From Tsuneonella deserti (lineage in GTDB: Bacteria > Pseudomonadota > Alphaproteobacteria > Sphingomonadales > Sphingomonadaceae): DNA of 64,000 bases. Below the pieces are notes generated by a model. The model was not told the origin of the DNA. It saw only the letters and a program-made list of their open reading frames with translations, and did no database searches. Below are positions 8,550-17,917 of the stretch, in pieces. Positions within the stretch are counted from its first letter, which is position 1. Every line of letters starts with the position of its first letter. The position numbers and the translations under genes are program-made. The DNA lies in the NCBI RefSeq assembly GCF_014644315.1, contig NZ_BMKL01000001.1, positions 2,119,001-2,183,000 of the forward strand, in the 5' to 3' direction.

Positions 8550-9659
8550 TCACTTGACCGCGGAGACTTGGCTGAAATCGAGGTCGCGCGCGGTGAACAC
8601 GCGGATCGGTTCGCCCTGGCGCACGCGCACCGTTGGCCCGATCTGCCCGTCCTGCTGGAGCGCCGTGCTCGCCGCGCTCGCCCCGCCGCCCAGGACGACC
8701 GAAGCGCCGCCGGTCGCCAGGCCGCCGATCACCGACAGCAGCATCGCCGAACCGAAACGCTTGAAGAAGTGCGTGTTGACGCTGCCCGCCAGTCCCGTCG
8801 TCCCGTCGAAACCGACTGCCGGCGAGGCGATGTTGACCGAGGCGCCATCCGGGCGGATCAGCCGCGTCCAGATGACGTAGGCGCGCTTCTGGCCGCCCTG
8901 CAGGCCCGACTGGTACTGCCCGATCAGGCGACTCGAGCGCGGCACCAGCACGCGCGTGCCATCGAAGCTGCGCACGTCCTGGCTCACGACGGCCCGCACG
9001 AAGCCCGGGACGTCGGTGTTGATCGCGGTTTCGAGCACGGCGGGGATCAGCGTGCCCTGGGTCACCGTGGTCTGCGGATTGACCATAGCTTTTGCCTGCG
9101 CCGTGCCGCCGCCGACTCCGCCCACACGGCTGGCGAAATCACCCGCGTTGGCGGTGACGGCCTCTCCCGGCGCGACCACGCCCTCCCCAGCCGGCTGGGC
9201 GAGATTGCCCGCGTCGAACACCACGGTCGGGTTGGCGTAGGGATTGGCCGCCGGCATCGGCTGGCTTCCCGGCATCATCGACAGCACCGGCTGCGGCGCG
9301 GGGTCGCTGCGCGGCATCCCGGCGGGCTGCGGCTGAGCGACCGGCGGCACAACCGTCACCGCCTGGGCGGGTACGGCGACCGGCTGCACAATCGCCGGCC
9401 GCTGGTCCGCGGTGTCCTCGGTCTTGCCGGTCCGCGCCGCGTTCATCGACCACAGAGTAACCGCGCCAAGCAGGCCGATAACGGCCACGCCGGCCGCCAG
9501 TCCGAGACCATCGGACCTGCCCTTGCGCTGGGTGACCGCCGGAAAGGCATTGCGGCTGGCGAGATCGATGATTTCGGCCGTCTCGCCTTCGCGCGGATCG
9601 ATGTCGTTGGCGACCGGGGCGCCGGCGTTTTTCGCGGGCAGGCGCATGGCTAGGCGCAT
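8550..9659 (-). CDS. virB10: Type IV secretion channel protein VirB10 (TrbI family)
   Basis: 369 residues from the ATG at 9659, chosen because GGGGAGAAG lies just upstream and the start is two bases after the virB9 stop; a longer open frame to 9893 is an artefact. There is a short cytoplasmic N-terminus, one membrane segment at 51-71 (GLGLAAGVAVIGLLGAVTLW), a proline- and alanine-rich periplasmic linker (about 85-190) and a C-terminal TrbI/VirB10 beta-barrel domain (about 200-360) with the conserved SRLIGQYQSG region. VirB10 spans both membranes and links ATPase activity to outer-membrane gating. Confidence 0.95.
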   Translation of the reverse strand: MRLAMRLPAKNAGAPVANDIDPREGETAEIIDLASRNAFPAVTQRKGRSDGLGLAAGVAVIGLLGAVTLWSMNAARTGKTEDTADQRPAIVQPVAVPAQAVTVVPPVAQPQPAGMPRSDPAPQPVLSMMPGSQPMPAANPYANPTVVFDAGNLAQPAGEGVVAPGEAVTANAGDFASRVGGVGGGTAQAKAMVNPQTTVTQGTLIPAVLETAINTDVPGFVRAVVSQDVRSFDGTRVLVPRSSRLIGQYQSGLQGGQKRAYVIWTRLIRPDGASVNIASPAVGFDGTTGLAGSVNTHFFKRFGSAMLLSVIGGLATGGASVVLGGGASAASTALQQDGQIGPTVRVRQGEPIRVFTARDLDFSQVSAVK

Positions 9660-9661
9660 CT

Positions 9662-10450
9662 CTACTTCTCCCCGAATGGCTGGCTGTCGCTGCGCGCAAG
9701 CGCTGCCGCCGGCATTTGCTTGACCGGTCCGCCGTTGGTCAATGTCGCAACGTCCTTTCCGGAACGCAGCACGATTTCGCGCGGCACCCCGTCCACCACG
9801 ATGACATCCCCGCGCACGGTGAAGTTGACCGGCCCTTCGGTGCCAGCCGTGTCCTTGATAAGGATCGCCGGCACCGGGCTGCCCGCCGGCCACGCGAGGA
9901 AGGTGGCGGTCCCGTCGTCATAGGTGCGCGCGGGCAGGAGCTTGCGGTCGCCCTTCCCCGCCCATGCGAAATTGAGCGCAGCCGGATCGGTCACCGCCTC
10001 GGGTTCCGAAGCGGCAGCGATTTCCTCGGCGGTGGCCGCGCCGGCGGCCGCCACCTGGGGCTTGGGCTCGTCCGGATAATTGAAGCGCAGCACGTAGAGC
10101 GGCCGGGCGCTGGCGCTCGCGACCAGGTCGAACAGGTATGTGCGCCGGTCCGTCACCACCGTCATGTTGGTGGCCGCAGTGGGGGCCAGCGGCTTCACGA
10201 ACAGCAGGTTGGCGCGCTTGTTCGGCGTCACCTGCCACGCTTGGGAATCGCCGATCGCGACGTTCTCGATGTGCTCGTCCTCGGCGAACTCGATGGTCGC
10301 CTGGACCTTTGTCCTCCCCTCGATCCGGACGACCTTTCCGGGATCGTAGAACTTCTCGACGATGCGCGCGTCGTCGGCGAAAGCCGGCACGGCCAGTGTG
10401 GGGGCTGCAAGCGCTAGGACAGACAGCGCGGGGATCAGCGCACGGCTCAT
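9662..10450 (-). CDS. virB9: Type IV secretion outer-membrane core protein VirB9 (CagX family)
   Basis: 262 residues with a Sec signal peptide ending PAFA at about residue 25. The N-terminal half (RIVEKFYDPGKVVRIEGRT and VAIGDSQAWQVTPNKRANLL) is the conserved VirB9/CagX beta-sandwich; the C-terminal part (VNFTVRGDVIVVDGVPREI) is the portion that joins the outer-membrane ring. The ATG overlaps the virB6 stop by four bases. VirB9 normally needs the lipoprotein VirB7 for stability, but no virB7-like ORF is present, and virB8, usually just upstream, is absent. Confidence 0.94.
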   Translation of the reverse strand: MSRALIPALSVLALAAPTLAVPAFADDARIVEKFYDPGKVVRIEGRTKVQATIEFAEDEHIENVAIGDSQAWQVTPNKRANLLFVKPLAPTAATNMTVVTDRRTYLFDLVASASARPLYVLRFNYPDEPKPQVAAAGAATAEEIAAASEPEAVTDPAALNFAWAGKGDRKLLPARTYDDGTATFLAWPAGSPVPAILIKDTAGTEGPVNFTVRGDVIVVDGVPREIVLRSGKDVATLTNGGPVKQMPAAALARSDSQPFGEK

Positions 10451-11631
10451 TTCACTTTCTCCGAAAGACGCGGCGCGGGGGTGCGGAACCGGCTGCCAAT
10501 GCCCCGCGCGCGTGAGGCGGTGGAGGGCGCGAGCGGCGTTGCCTGTAGGCCGGCACCCGTCACCTCGCGCGAGATCACGCGGGTGTCCCGGCCGCCCGCG
10601 CCAACCGCGCCGGCATCGTTGGCCGGGGGCGCGACTGCAAAAGATGACACCGGGATGCGGCGCTCTTGCGCGGCGGCCGGCGGGGCGGCGGCCACCTGGC
10701 CGACGGGGACGACACTGGCCGGTGCAGCAGCGAAGCCCGGAACGTTCCGCTCCCACTTCTCCGGCGCGAGGCCGAACACCCGCCAGCCACCGACCATCGT
10801 CGCGGAAACCTTCAGGACCATGACCATCAGCGCCATGTGCACCGCGCCCACAAGGAAGAACGCCATCGCCGCCTGCGGATCGACCTGGCCCGGCATCTGC
10901 GTGAGCGCAGCCAGAATCGGCACCGCGAGTTCCAGCATCACGCTACCGCCAATTACTGCGAACAACGGCACCAGCGCCAGCATGACGAGCCCTTTGAGCC
11001 AGCCGGTAAACAGGCCGCGAGTGCCCGGGAACAGGGCCATGACCACGAACACGGGACCGATCGCCACCAGCACGGCGAGCGCAATGCGCGCGGTCACGAG
11101 TACGCCTACCGTCCCCAGCAGCAGCAACATGGCACCCAGCCACATCATCCCTTCGGGCGAGAAGGCCGAAATGTCCTTGCCCGCCCCCTGGCCGGAACCG
11201 GTCTGCTGGCTTGCCTGCTGGAGCGCCTGGAACACCACGTCGATCTTCTGCGCGAATACCTGGGTGGCGGATTCGCGCGTGCCCGTGACGATCCCCGCGA
11301 TCCAGTCGGGGCCGCCGACGGCGAGGTTCCACACCATCGTGCTGTAGGCAATCCAGCTGGTGACGAAGGTCAGCACCAACCCGATCGTCATCATCCGCGG
11401 AGTGACCGAGCGCACGCTCAGGCTGGCGCGGCCAAGCATCAGGTTGACCGCGAACCAGCCGACCACCAGCGTCAGCAGGATGGTCAGCGATGTCACCAGC
11501 GCGCCCCCGGGAGCGAACAGGCGCGCGAACGCCGAGGTCATCGTTTCGCCGGCAACGCAGTCGACCGCCTGCAGCGCGGCAGCCACGCCGTTGCCGACGG
11601 ACTGCGCGACCTGGTCGCAGGCCGCGCTCAT
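10447..11631 (-). CDS. virB6: Type IV secretion inner-membrane protein VirB6 (TrbL family)
   Basis: 394 residues from the ATG at 11631, which overlaps the virB4 stop (ATGA); the open frame continuing upstream is a shadow of virB4. Several strongly hydrophobic helices lie between about residues 35 and 290, including SLTILLTLVVGWFAVNLML and MALVPLFAVIGGSVMLELAV, a pattern typical of the polytopic VirB6/TrbL channel subunit. The C-terminal ~100 residues are proline/alanine-rich and probably disordered. Its stop overlaps the start of virB9 by four bases, leaving no room for virB7 or virB8. Confidence 0.92.
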   Translation of the reverse strand: MSAACDQVAQSVGNGVAAALQAVDCVAGETMTSAFARLFAPGGALVTSLTILLTLVVGWFAVNLMLGRASLSVRSVTPRMMTIGLVLTFVTSWIAYSTMVWNLAVGGPDWIAGIVTGTRESATQVFAQKIDVVFQALQQASQQTGSGQGAGKDISAFSPEGMMWLGAMLLLLGTVGVLVTARIALAVLVAIGPVFVVMALFPGTRGLFTGWLKGLVMLALVPLFAVIGGSVMLELAVPILAALTQMPGQVDPQAAMAFFLVGAVHMALMVMVLKVSATMVGGWRVFGLAPEKWERNVPGFAAAPASVVPVGQVAAAPPAAAQERRIPVSSFAVAPPANDAGAVGAGGRDTRVISREVTGAGLQATPLAPSTASRARGIGSRFRTPAPRLSEKVK

Positions 11632-14060
11632 TCGGCCGCGAGCCGGAAGGGCTCGTCGCCGCTTCCGCCATCCTCGATAGCCGGGCCGCCCGGCCAGGCG
11701 TGGCCGGTGATTGCCGGGAACCAGTCGGCCGGATTGTCGCCCACCGCTTCGCGCAGCAGGTCGAGCCGACGCACGGTGCTTTCGCGGCCCGACAGCACGC
11801 TGAGCACTTCGGGCGCGCCGGACAGGTCGAGCCGGACCACCACGCTTGCGTCCGGCTGGCGGATCAGGAACGCGCGGCTGTGCGCGGGGAGCGAGCGGAT
11901 CAGCGCCAGCTCGTGACCGCTGAGGCCGAACCCGTCGCAATAATCCTCTGCCCGCGCCCGGGCGTTGGGCATGAAGATCATCGTCGCGGTCTGCTCGACC
12001 AGCGCGGTGGCGATGCGGCTTTCGAGCGCATCGCGCGCCGACTGGGTGGCGAAGCCGACCAGCGCGTTGCGCTTGCGCAGGGTCTTGAGCCAGTCGCGGA
12101 TGCGGGCGGCGAACACCTCGTCGTCGAGCGCCTTCCAGCCCTCGTCGATCAGGATCATCGTCGGCTTGCCGTCGAGCCGCTCCTCGATCCGGTGGAACAG
12201 GTACATCATCGTCGGCGTGCGCAGCCGCGGGTTCTCGAGCAGCGCGGTCATGTCGAAGCCGAGCACCCGCGCGCCGAGATCGAGCCGGTCCTCGGCATTG
12301 TCGAACAGCCAGGAATGCTCGCCGCCCGAAATCCACGCCGAGAGGCGGTCGGCAAGGTCACCCGGCTGCGGCCGCCGCGCGCCCGACAGCAGCTCGCGGA
12401 AATGCTTGAGGCGGCGCAGCGAAGCGTCGTTGGCGTAGGCCGCATCGACCGCCCCGGCGATCGTCGCCAGCTCCTCCGGCCCTTCGGCCTTGAGCAGCAC
12501 CCCGAGCCAGTCGCGCAGGAACGCCCGGTTGGTCGCGGTATCGGGCAGCGCGAGCGGGTTGAAACCGGTCGGCAAGCCGCTGGCGATCCGGTCGTATCGC
12601 CCGCCGATGCCGCGGATGAACAGCTCCGCGCCGCGGTCCTTGTCGAACAGGATGGTGCGCGGGGAAAATTTCTGAGCCTGCGCGGCGAGGAAGTTCATCA
12701 CCACCGTCTTGCCCGAACCCGACGGCCCGATGACGGTGAAGTTGCCGAGATCGCCCGAATGGAAGTTGAAGAAGAACGGGGTGCTGCTGGTGGTCTGCAG
12801 CAGCGTGACCGCCTCGCCCCAGTGGTTGCCCTCGGCCTGGCCGAGCGCCATGCCGTGCAAGGATCCGAAGCTCGCCATGTTGGCGCTCGAGATCATCGCG
12901 CGGCGAGCGATATAGGCCTCGTTGCCGGGGAACTGGCCCCAGAACGCGGGTTCCAGGTTGGTGTCCTCGCGCACCACGATCGCGCCGGTATCGGCCAGCG
13001 CCGCGGCACAGGCGGCGGTGGCTTCGTCGAGCGCGGGCAAGGTCTTCTCACGCACCAGCACGGTCAGGTGATGATCGCCGAAGCCAACCGCGCCATTGCC
13101 CAGCGCATCGCGCGCGGCGAGCATGTCCATCCGCTCGGCCATCGCCTCCTCGTCGGCCGATTTCAGCCGCCGGATGGCAAGGTCCATCCGCTCGCGCGCG
13201 GTGGTGCGTTCGGACGGGGCGTAGCTCTCCGACACGATCATTTCGAACGGCTGGCGCAGCAGTCCGTCGAGCAGGCCGGGGCTGGTCGCCTCGGGATAGT
13301 CCTTGAGGCTGAGGATCGCCGCGAAGTCGGGCTCGCCGCTGCCGCGCAGCTCCATCGCATCGAGCCCGAAGCTGGCGCGGCGATAGGGCAGCATCTGGCC
13401 GATGTCGGTTTCATGCGCCGGCCGCCGCACGGGACGCATCTCGCCGTTGTAGAGCGCGCTCAGCAGCTCCAGGATCTCGTTGTTGGTGCCCCCGCTCGGC
13501 CCCTGGTAATCGTCGAGCAGCGCAGCGTTGTAGGCTTGCAGCGAAGCGACGAGGCCGGTCGCGGCGGCTTTCAGCGCGCGAATGTCCTTCGGGTCGGCCT
13601 CGACCTCGCGTTGACCCTTCCGGCTCCACATCTTGCTCGCCTTTTCGGCGAGGCCCGCCTTGCCCCGCGCGGGGCGGCGGATGAGGGTGACGAACTGGTC
13701 GTTGACGAACAGCGATCCGCTGCCAAGCCGCTCCTTCCAGCGCCGGTCGATATGCGCGCTGAGCGGATCGGGGAATTGCGCCTCGAGCTCGATCTCGACG
13801 CGCCGCCGGATGACGTGGTGGTACAGCACGAACCGCGCGTCGAGCGTCGAGCGCAACATCACCTCGCGCGTCGCCGCGTGATGGTTGAGCGCGTCCGAAT
13901 CCTCGGTCTCGAACAGCAGGCCGGGCACCTGCAGCGCGGTCATCACGCTGCCATCGCGCAGCAGCACGGTGCTGCCATCGATCAGGCGGGCATAGGGCAG
14001 GCGGTCGCCGGCGCGGGCTTCCTTCGCGCTCCAGGCGGCGGCTCCGATCCACTTGCTCAT
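11628..14060 (-). CDS. virB4: Type IV secretion ATPase VirB4 (CagE/TrbE/VirB4 family)
   Basis: 810 residues, the expected size for VirB4. The N-terminal CagE_TrbE_VirB4 domain covers about 1-400; the C-terminal RecA-like ATPase has Walker A GPSGSGKT at 445-452 and a Walker B-like MILIDEGWKAL near residue 640, followed by ATQSARDAL, the conserved VirB4 sensor motif. It sits at the inner membrane as the main energiser of the secretion channel. The start is 31 bases after virB3. A large opposite-strand open frame covering this gene is a codon-bias shadow. Confidence 0.96.
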   Translation of the reverse strand: MSKWIGAAAWSAKEARAGDRLPYARLIDGSTVLLRDGSVMTALQVPGLLFETEDSDALNHHAATREVMLRSTLDARFVLYHHVIRRRVEIELEAQFPDPLSAHIDRRWKERLGSGSLFVNDQFVTLIRRPARGKAGLAEKASKMWSRKGQREVEADPKDIRALKAAATGLVASLQAYNAALLDDYQGPSGGTNNEILELLSALYNGEMRPVRRPAHETDIGQMLPYRRASFGLDAMELRGSGEPDFAAILSLKDYPEATSPGLLDGLLRQPFEMIVSESYAPSERTTARERMDLAIRRLKSADEEAMAERMDMLAARDALGNGAVGFGDHHLTVLVREKTLPALDEATAACAAALADTGAIVVREDTNLEPAFWGQFPGNEAYIARRAMISSANMASFGSLHGMALGQAEGNHWGEAVTLLQTTSSTPFFFNFHSGDLGNFTVIGPSGSGKTVVMNFLAAQAQKFSPRTILFDKDRGAELFIRGIGGRYDRIASGLPTGFNPLALPDTATNRAFLRDWLGVLLKAEGPEELATIAGAVDAAYANDASLRRLKHFRELLSGARRPQPGDLADRLSAWISGGEHSWLFDNAEDRLDLGARVLGFDMTALLENPRLRTPTMMYLFHRIEERLDGKPTMILIDEGWKALDDEVFAARIRDWLKTLRKRNALVGFATQSARDALESRIATALVEQTATMIFMPNARARAEDYCDGFGLSGHELALIRSLPAHSRAFLIRQPDASVVVRLDLSGAPEVLSVLSGRESTVRRLDLLREAVGDNPADWFPAITGHAWPGGPAIEDGGSGDEPFRLAAE

Positions 14061-14091
14061 GGCCGTTCGTCCAAAGTGCGACCCATTGCCA

Positions 14092-14376
14092 TCATGCCGC
14101 GTAGCTGTTGCAGTTCCAGCGCTTCCAGTTGGGCACGCGCGGGCATTTGCTGACCTTGGTCAGCCACAGGTCGAAGATGCGCGGTTCGCGCAGGCAGGCG
14201 AAGTAGCCGATCGCGTGCAGAACGATGGGCACGGGCACGATCCAGAAGCTCTTGGTCATCAGGAACAGTTCGGACGACACGAACAGCCAGACGATGATGA
14301 AATAGTTGAGCGTGACCCCGGCGAACATCTGCGGCCTGGTCAGCGCGCGGTGAACGGGATGACGCACAAGCTCCAC
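14092..14376 (-). CDS. virB3: Type IV secretion protein VirB3
   Basis: 94 residues from a GTG start three bases after the virB2 stop. It begins VELVRHPVHRALTRPQM, close to the conserved VirB3 opening (HP-hydroxylated-L-TRP), and has two hydrophobic helices (about 19-37 and 44-62). The length matches VirB3 in plant and animal pathogens. VirB3 is a small inner-membrane subunit that associates with VirB4; the gene order virB2-B3-B4 is kept here. Confidence 0.92.
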   Translation of the reverse strand: MELVRHPVHRALTRPQMFAGVTLNYFIIVWLFVSSELFLMTKSFWIVPVPIVLHAIGYFACLREPRIFDLWLTKVSKCPRVPNWKRWNCNSYAA

Positions 14377-14379
14377 CGC

Positions 14380-14682
14380 TCAGACTCCCGCCGCCGCGCC
14401 CTGGATGCCGGCCACGATCGAGGCCGCGCCGAACAGGATGAACACGCCGATGATCACGGTCGCGCCGAAGCGCCAGTTGAGCCGGCCCGTCAGCATCATG
14501 AAGCCCACCGCGGCTACCGCCATCACCGCCACCGCGGTGGCGACGTTGCCGAGCAGTGTCCCTTGCAGCCAGCCCAGTGCGGCGACGATCGGGCCCGAGC
14601 CCTGCGGATCGGCGGCTTGCGCGAACGCAGCGCTCGATGAGACACCGAACAGCAGCGGAAACAGGCGAATTAAGCGCTTCAT
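14380..14682 (-). CDS. virB2: Type IV secretion major pilin VirB2 (TrbC family)
   Basis: 100 residues. A long signal peptide (MKRLIRLFPLLFGVSSSAAFAQA) is followed by a short loop and two hydrophobic helices (about 35-65 and 70-97), the classic VirB2/TrbC prepilin layout. A glycine/alanine-rich second helix and a cytoplasmic-side basic patch, TGRLNWRFG, are also family features. It would build the extracellular pilus or part of the channel. The start is three bases after the virB1 stop. Confidence 0.92.
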   Translation of the reverse strand: MKRLIRLFPLLFGVSSSAAFAQAADPQGSGPIVAALGWLQGTLLGNVATAVAVMAVAAVGFMMLTGRLNWRFGATVIIGVFILFGAASIVAGIQGAAAGV

Positions 14683-14685
14683 TGA

Positions 14686-15339
14686 CTACTTCTTGTTCCT
14701 TGGTTGAGCAGGCCGCGAATGGTCGGACAGCCGTCCCATGATCGCGGCGACATATCCTTGCGTTTCGCGGATGCGCGGAACTCCCCCGGCGGCGATAACT
14801 CGCCCGGGCCCCGCGTTGTAGGCCGCCAGCGCCTTTTCGATGTCGCCGTCGAACCGGTCGAGCTGTTCCCGCAGGTAACGCGCGCCCCCTTCTAGATTGG
14901 CGAACGGATCGGCCGCATCGACACCGAGATAGCGCGCCGTTCCAGGCATCAGCTGCGCCAGCCCGCGAGCCCCCACCGGCGAAACCGCGTTCGCGCGCCA
15001 GCGGCTTTCCTGCCAGACGAGCGCCTCGATCAGCGTGGGGCTGAGGTCGAACCGGCGGGCCAGCTCGGCGACTTTGGCGCCATAGATGGCGGGCACCACC
15101 CCCGCCTGCCGCGCGGCATCGGCTATCGCTTCGGCGGGGACCGCGAAGTCGGACGACAATTCGATGATGTCCCTTGCCGCCGGATTCTGGGCAGCGGGCG
15201 CCTGGGCCAACGTTCCCGAAAGCCAGCGCGCACCGTCGGGACCGATTTCCATCACGTCGGCATGAGCAGGGGCCGCCGCGCACAGCGCCGCAAGCGTGAC
15301 CAGCCCTCCCACTCGCGCGAGAATCATCCCGAACTCCAT
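14686..15339 (-). CDS. virB1: Lytic transglycosylase VirB1
   Basis: 217 residues from ATG 15339 (GTGAGGGA just upstream); an in-frame ATG at 15327 is an alternative. There is a signal peptide ending PAHA. The SLT domain (about 90-190) contains LVWQESRW with the catalytic glutamate, GARGLAQLMPGTA, and the AAYNAGPGRV motif of peptidoglycan lytic transglycosylases. It probably opens the murein layer so the secretion apparatus can be assembled in the periplasm. It is the first gene of the virB operon, which suggests the operon promoter lies in 15340-15448, between it and the end of the DUF2339 gene. Confidence 0.93.
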   Translation of the reverse strand: MEFGMILARVGGLVTLAALCAAAPAHADVMEIGPDGARWLSGTLAQAPAAQNPAARDIIELSSDFAVPAEAIADAARQAGVVPAIYGAKVAELARRFDLSPTLIEALVWQESRWRANAVSPVGARGLAQLMPGTARYLGVDAADPFANLEGGARYLREQLDRFDGDIEKALAAYNAGPGRVIAAGGVPRIRETQGYVAAIMGRLSDHSRPAQPRNKK

Positions 15340-15448
15340 TCCCTCACCGTGTCTTACACCAAGAGAGCCCCCGGCGACACACCTGTGAGCGCGCATCCCG
15401 GTCCGGCGCGGATCGCAAGATCATGAAGTCGCCAGACGACCGAAGAAC

Positions 15449-17917
15449 CTATGCGCGAAGCTCACGCGCATAGAACCAGCCGATGCCGATGAGGCTGAAG
15501 CCCAGCGCCATGAACGACGCGACCCGGCCAAGCCCCTCCAGCCCCGCCGCATCGATGAGGAACACCTTGAAGACCGCGACGACCATCAGCACCAGCGAAC
15601 CGATCCTCCAGCTCCTTTCACCCGATCGCGCGCCCCACAGGAGGAAGCCGATCGCGAGCACTATCCCGGTCAGCGAGCGCAGCAGGTCCTCCCCCTGGCC
15701 GACCGGCGTGCCGACAAGGATCGTGCCGGAAAAGCACTGGCGCAGCTCGCTGATGGCAAGAAGCGCGGTGACCAGCATGAGGGCCGCATCGACGGTCCAG
15801 CGAAGGTGAGCTTCCCCGCGTGCTGCCAGCCGTCGGAGAAGAAGAAGCGCGGCGATACCTACCGCGTAGGATGGCAAGAGAGCATTCAGGATCGGAACCG
15901 CGCCCACCGCCTGCGGCGCCCATAGCGGGTTGTGCAACGCGAGCGAGAACCACGCGAAGTGAGCCGCCGCCGCAAGCGCGATCGCGCAAGCGACCCTCGG
16001 CCAGCCGCGCAACATCGCCAGCCAGGCAGCGGCCACGAGCAACGCCACCCATCCCGCGCGCTCCATCGCCCCGGTTGAAACGAAGTCACTGCCAGCCACC
16101 GAGGCGAATCCCGCCCGGTACGCGATATGCGCCGCGACGCCCGACGCGACCCCCAGCGCGGCGAGGGTAGGGATTTTCCGAAACGCGGTTATTCTCCAGG
16201 CCACGAACCCCAGCGCGGTCACCCCCGGCAGCAGCCGCCGCACCACCTCCCCAAGACCGGGCATGTCTGTTGCCGCGGCCGGCACGCCGGCGAGAGCCAT
16301 CGCGTTCATCGAGGTCCAGCCAAGCACCGGCTCAGCGCCCCAGAGCGCGCAAACGGCCAGCAGCGTAGCGATCGCGCCGGCCAGCGTGGCAGCGCGCCAG
16401 GCCAGCAGCACGGCCATCGCCGCGGCGGTCCAGGCAAGCATCGTTTCCGGCAAGAACTGAACGAGCGCGCCATAGCCCAGCAGCGCGGCGACCGCCTCAT
16501 CGGCCCTTGTCCACCGACTGCCAAGGGAACCCGAACGGGATGCAAGGGCGACGGCCGCGGCGGCCAGGCAGGCAAGCGCGAAAAGAGCGAGCGCCATTGC
16601 CGGATCGGGCCGCTCCGGCAAAATTACGCCGAAGTGCCAGAGCGCGGTCGCCGCAACACCGAGGGCAAACCCGCCCGGCTGCGCAAGATCGAGTGCGCGT
16701 CCATTGCCTCGCGCGATTTGCGCCAGCGGCACTCCGGCGAAGATTGCCGCCAGCGCCGCGCAAACAAACGAGAACCCTTGTCCCGACGGTTCGGTCCACG
16801 CGAACAGCAGGGCAATGGCGATCACGGCGGCGACAGCGCTGCCTTCCCGCACGGCAGGCGCCCGCCACCCGAACCAGGCGAGGGCCGCGCCCAGCATGAG
16901 GTAGAGCGACCATTCGAGCGTTCCGAACCCGCCCTGTCGAACCAGCAGGGCAAGCTGTACTGCGGCGAGCGCGGCTGCTCCCACACGGACCGCCCAATGC
17001 GGTTTGTCATCCGGTCCGCGCGAAAGCGCCGGCAGCACGGCGCCCAGGATCACGAGATAGATGCCGACAACCGCCAGATCGGAGGGCCGCACCGTCCCGC
17101 CCAGCACGAGCAGCGCGCCCCACCCCAGCCCTCCCGCGAGTGCTGCGATGCCGAGCCAGGCGCGGTCCTGCCGCCTTCCGGTTAGCGAGAGCCCCGCCGT
17201 CACCAGCGCCAGATAGAGCGTCAGCAGAGGCACGTTGGGCTGCTCGCTCCCGACCAGCGCAGGGGCCGCGAAGCCTCCCACCAGCCCCAGCACCGCGCTG
17301 GGCAGGCCGAACCGGTACGACAGCCCGATCGCCGCCCCGGTGACGGCCGCAAGCCCGAGAAAAGCGAGGGTCGTGCCGATCAGGCCATAGGCGCTGCCTG
17401 CCAGGTAGAACGCAGCATACAGTGTCGCGAGGCCGGCGCCGGCGAGGGCCTGCGACACCCGGGGATCGGCGATCCGGTCGCGCCACCGGTAGGCGGTTTC
17501 AGCACCCGCGATAAGCACGATTCCGAACAGCCCTGCCAGCACCACGCGGACCAGAGGGGTGAGCAGGCCCGCGTCGATGGACCAACGGACGAGGAAAAAG
17601 TCCGCCACCGCGAGGGTCACCCCTCCGGCCCAGATCGGCAGCATCCGCCCGAAGAGATCCTCGAAATCGAGCGCCGGGCGCCAACGGGCCGCGCCAGCGG
17701 CCAACCGCCTGATCGGCGCATTGTCGGTTCGGCGGGGTTGAACCTGCGCCTCCCCGGCCGCGCCCGGTGCGGATTCCGCCGGTAATGGGCGGGAGGGCGG
17801 ACCACGGCGAAGTGCCGCGACCTCTCCTTCGAGGCGTTCGACCCGGCGCCACAGCCAGGCAATGGCGCCGACCAGGAAAATGAGGGTGATCAAGGTCATC
17901 GCGGAAACACGGTTCAC
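15449..17917 (-). CDS. DUF2339 multi-spanning membrane protein
   Basis: 822 residues, almost entirely hydrophobic helices after an N-terminal membrane anchor and a short coiled stretch, RRVERLEGEVAALRR (26-40). I see some two dozen membrane segments. The anchor, short coiled segment, Pro/Ala-rich linker and long polytopic region are the DUF2339 layout. The biochemical role is not established in the family; it may be a channel or envelope protein. It is transcribed in the same direction as the virB operon but ends 53 bases after the next open frame region, so linkage to the secretion system is uncertain. It is divergent from the Crp/Fnr gene. Confidence 0.85.
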   Translation of the reverse strand: MNRVSAMTLITLIFLVGAIAWLWRRVERLEGEVAALRRGPPSRPLPAESAPGAAGEAQVQPRRTDNAPIRRLAAGAARWRPALDFEDLFGRMLPIWAGGVTLAVADFFLVRWSIDAGLLTPLVRVVLAGLFGIVLIAGAETAYRWRDRIADPRVSQALAGAGLATLYAAFYLAGSAYGLIGTTLAFLGLAAVTGAAIGLSYRFGLPSAVLGLVGGFAAPALVGSEQPNVPLLTLYLALVTAGLSLTGRRQDRAWLGIAALAGGLGWGALLVLGGTVRPSDLAVVGIYLVILGAVLPALSRGPDDKPHWAVRVGAAALAAVQLALLVRQGGFGTLEWSLYLMLGAALAWFGWRAPAVREGSAVAAVIAIALLFAWTEPSGQGFSFVCAALAAIFAGVPLAQIARGNGRALDLAQPGGFALGVAATALWHFGVILPERPDPAMALALFALACLAAAAVALASRSGSLGSRWTRADEAVAALLGYGALVQFLPETMLAWTAAAMAVLLAWRAATLAGAIATLLAVCALWGAEPVLGWTSMNAMALAGVPAAATDMPGLGEVVRRLLPGVTALGFVAWRITAFRKIPTLAALGVASGVAAHIAYRAGFASVAGSDFVSTGAMERAGWVALLVAAAWLAMLRGWPRVACAIALAAAAHFAWFSLALHNPLWAPQAVGAVPILNALLPSYAVGIAALLLLRRLAARGEAHLRWTVDAALMLVTALLAISELRQCFSGTILVGTPVGQGEDLLRSLTGIVLAIGFLLWGARSGERSWRIGSLVLMVVAVFKVFLIDAAGLEGLGRVASFMALGFSLIGIGWFYARELRA

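Noticed and set aside
11490..14153. 887-residue plus-strand ORF opposite virB4
   Set aside because: Composition is Arg/Gly/His-rich antisense translation and it spans the virB4/virB3 boundary; virB4 is complete with all motifs. Long antisense frames are expected at this GC.
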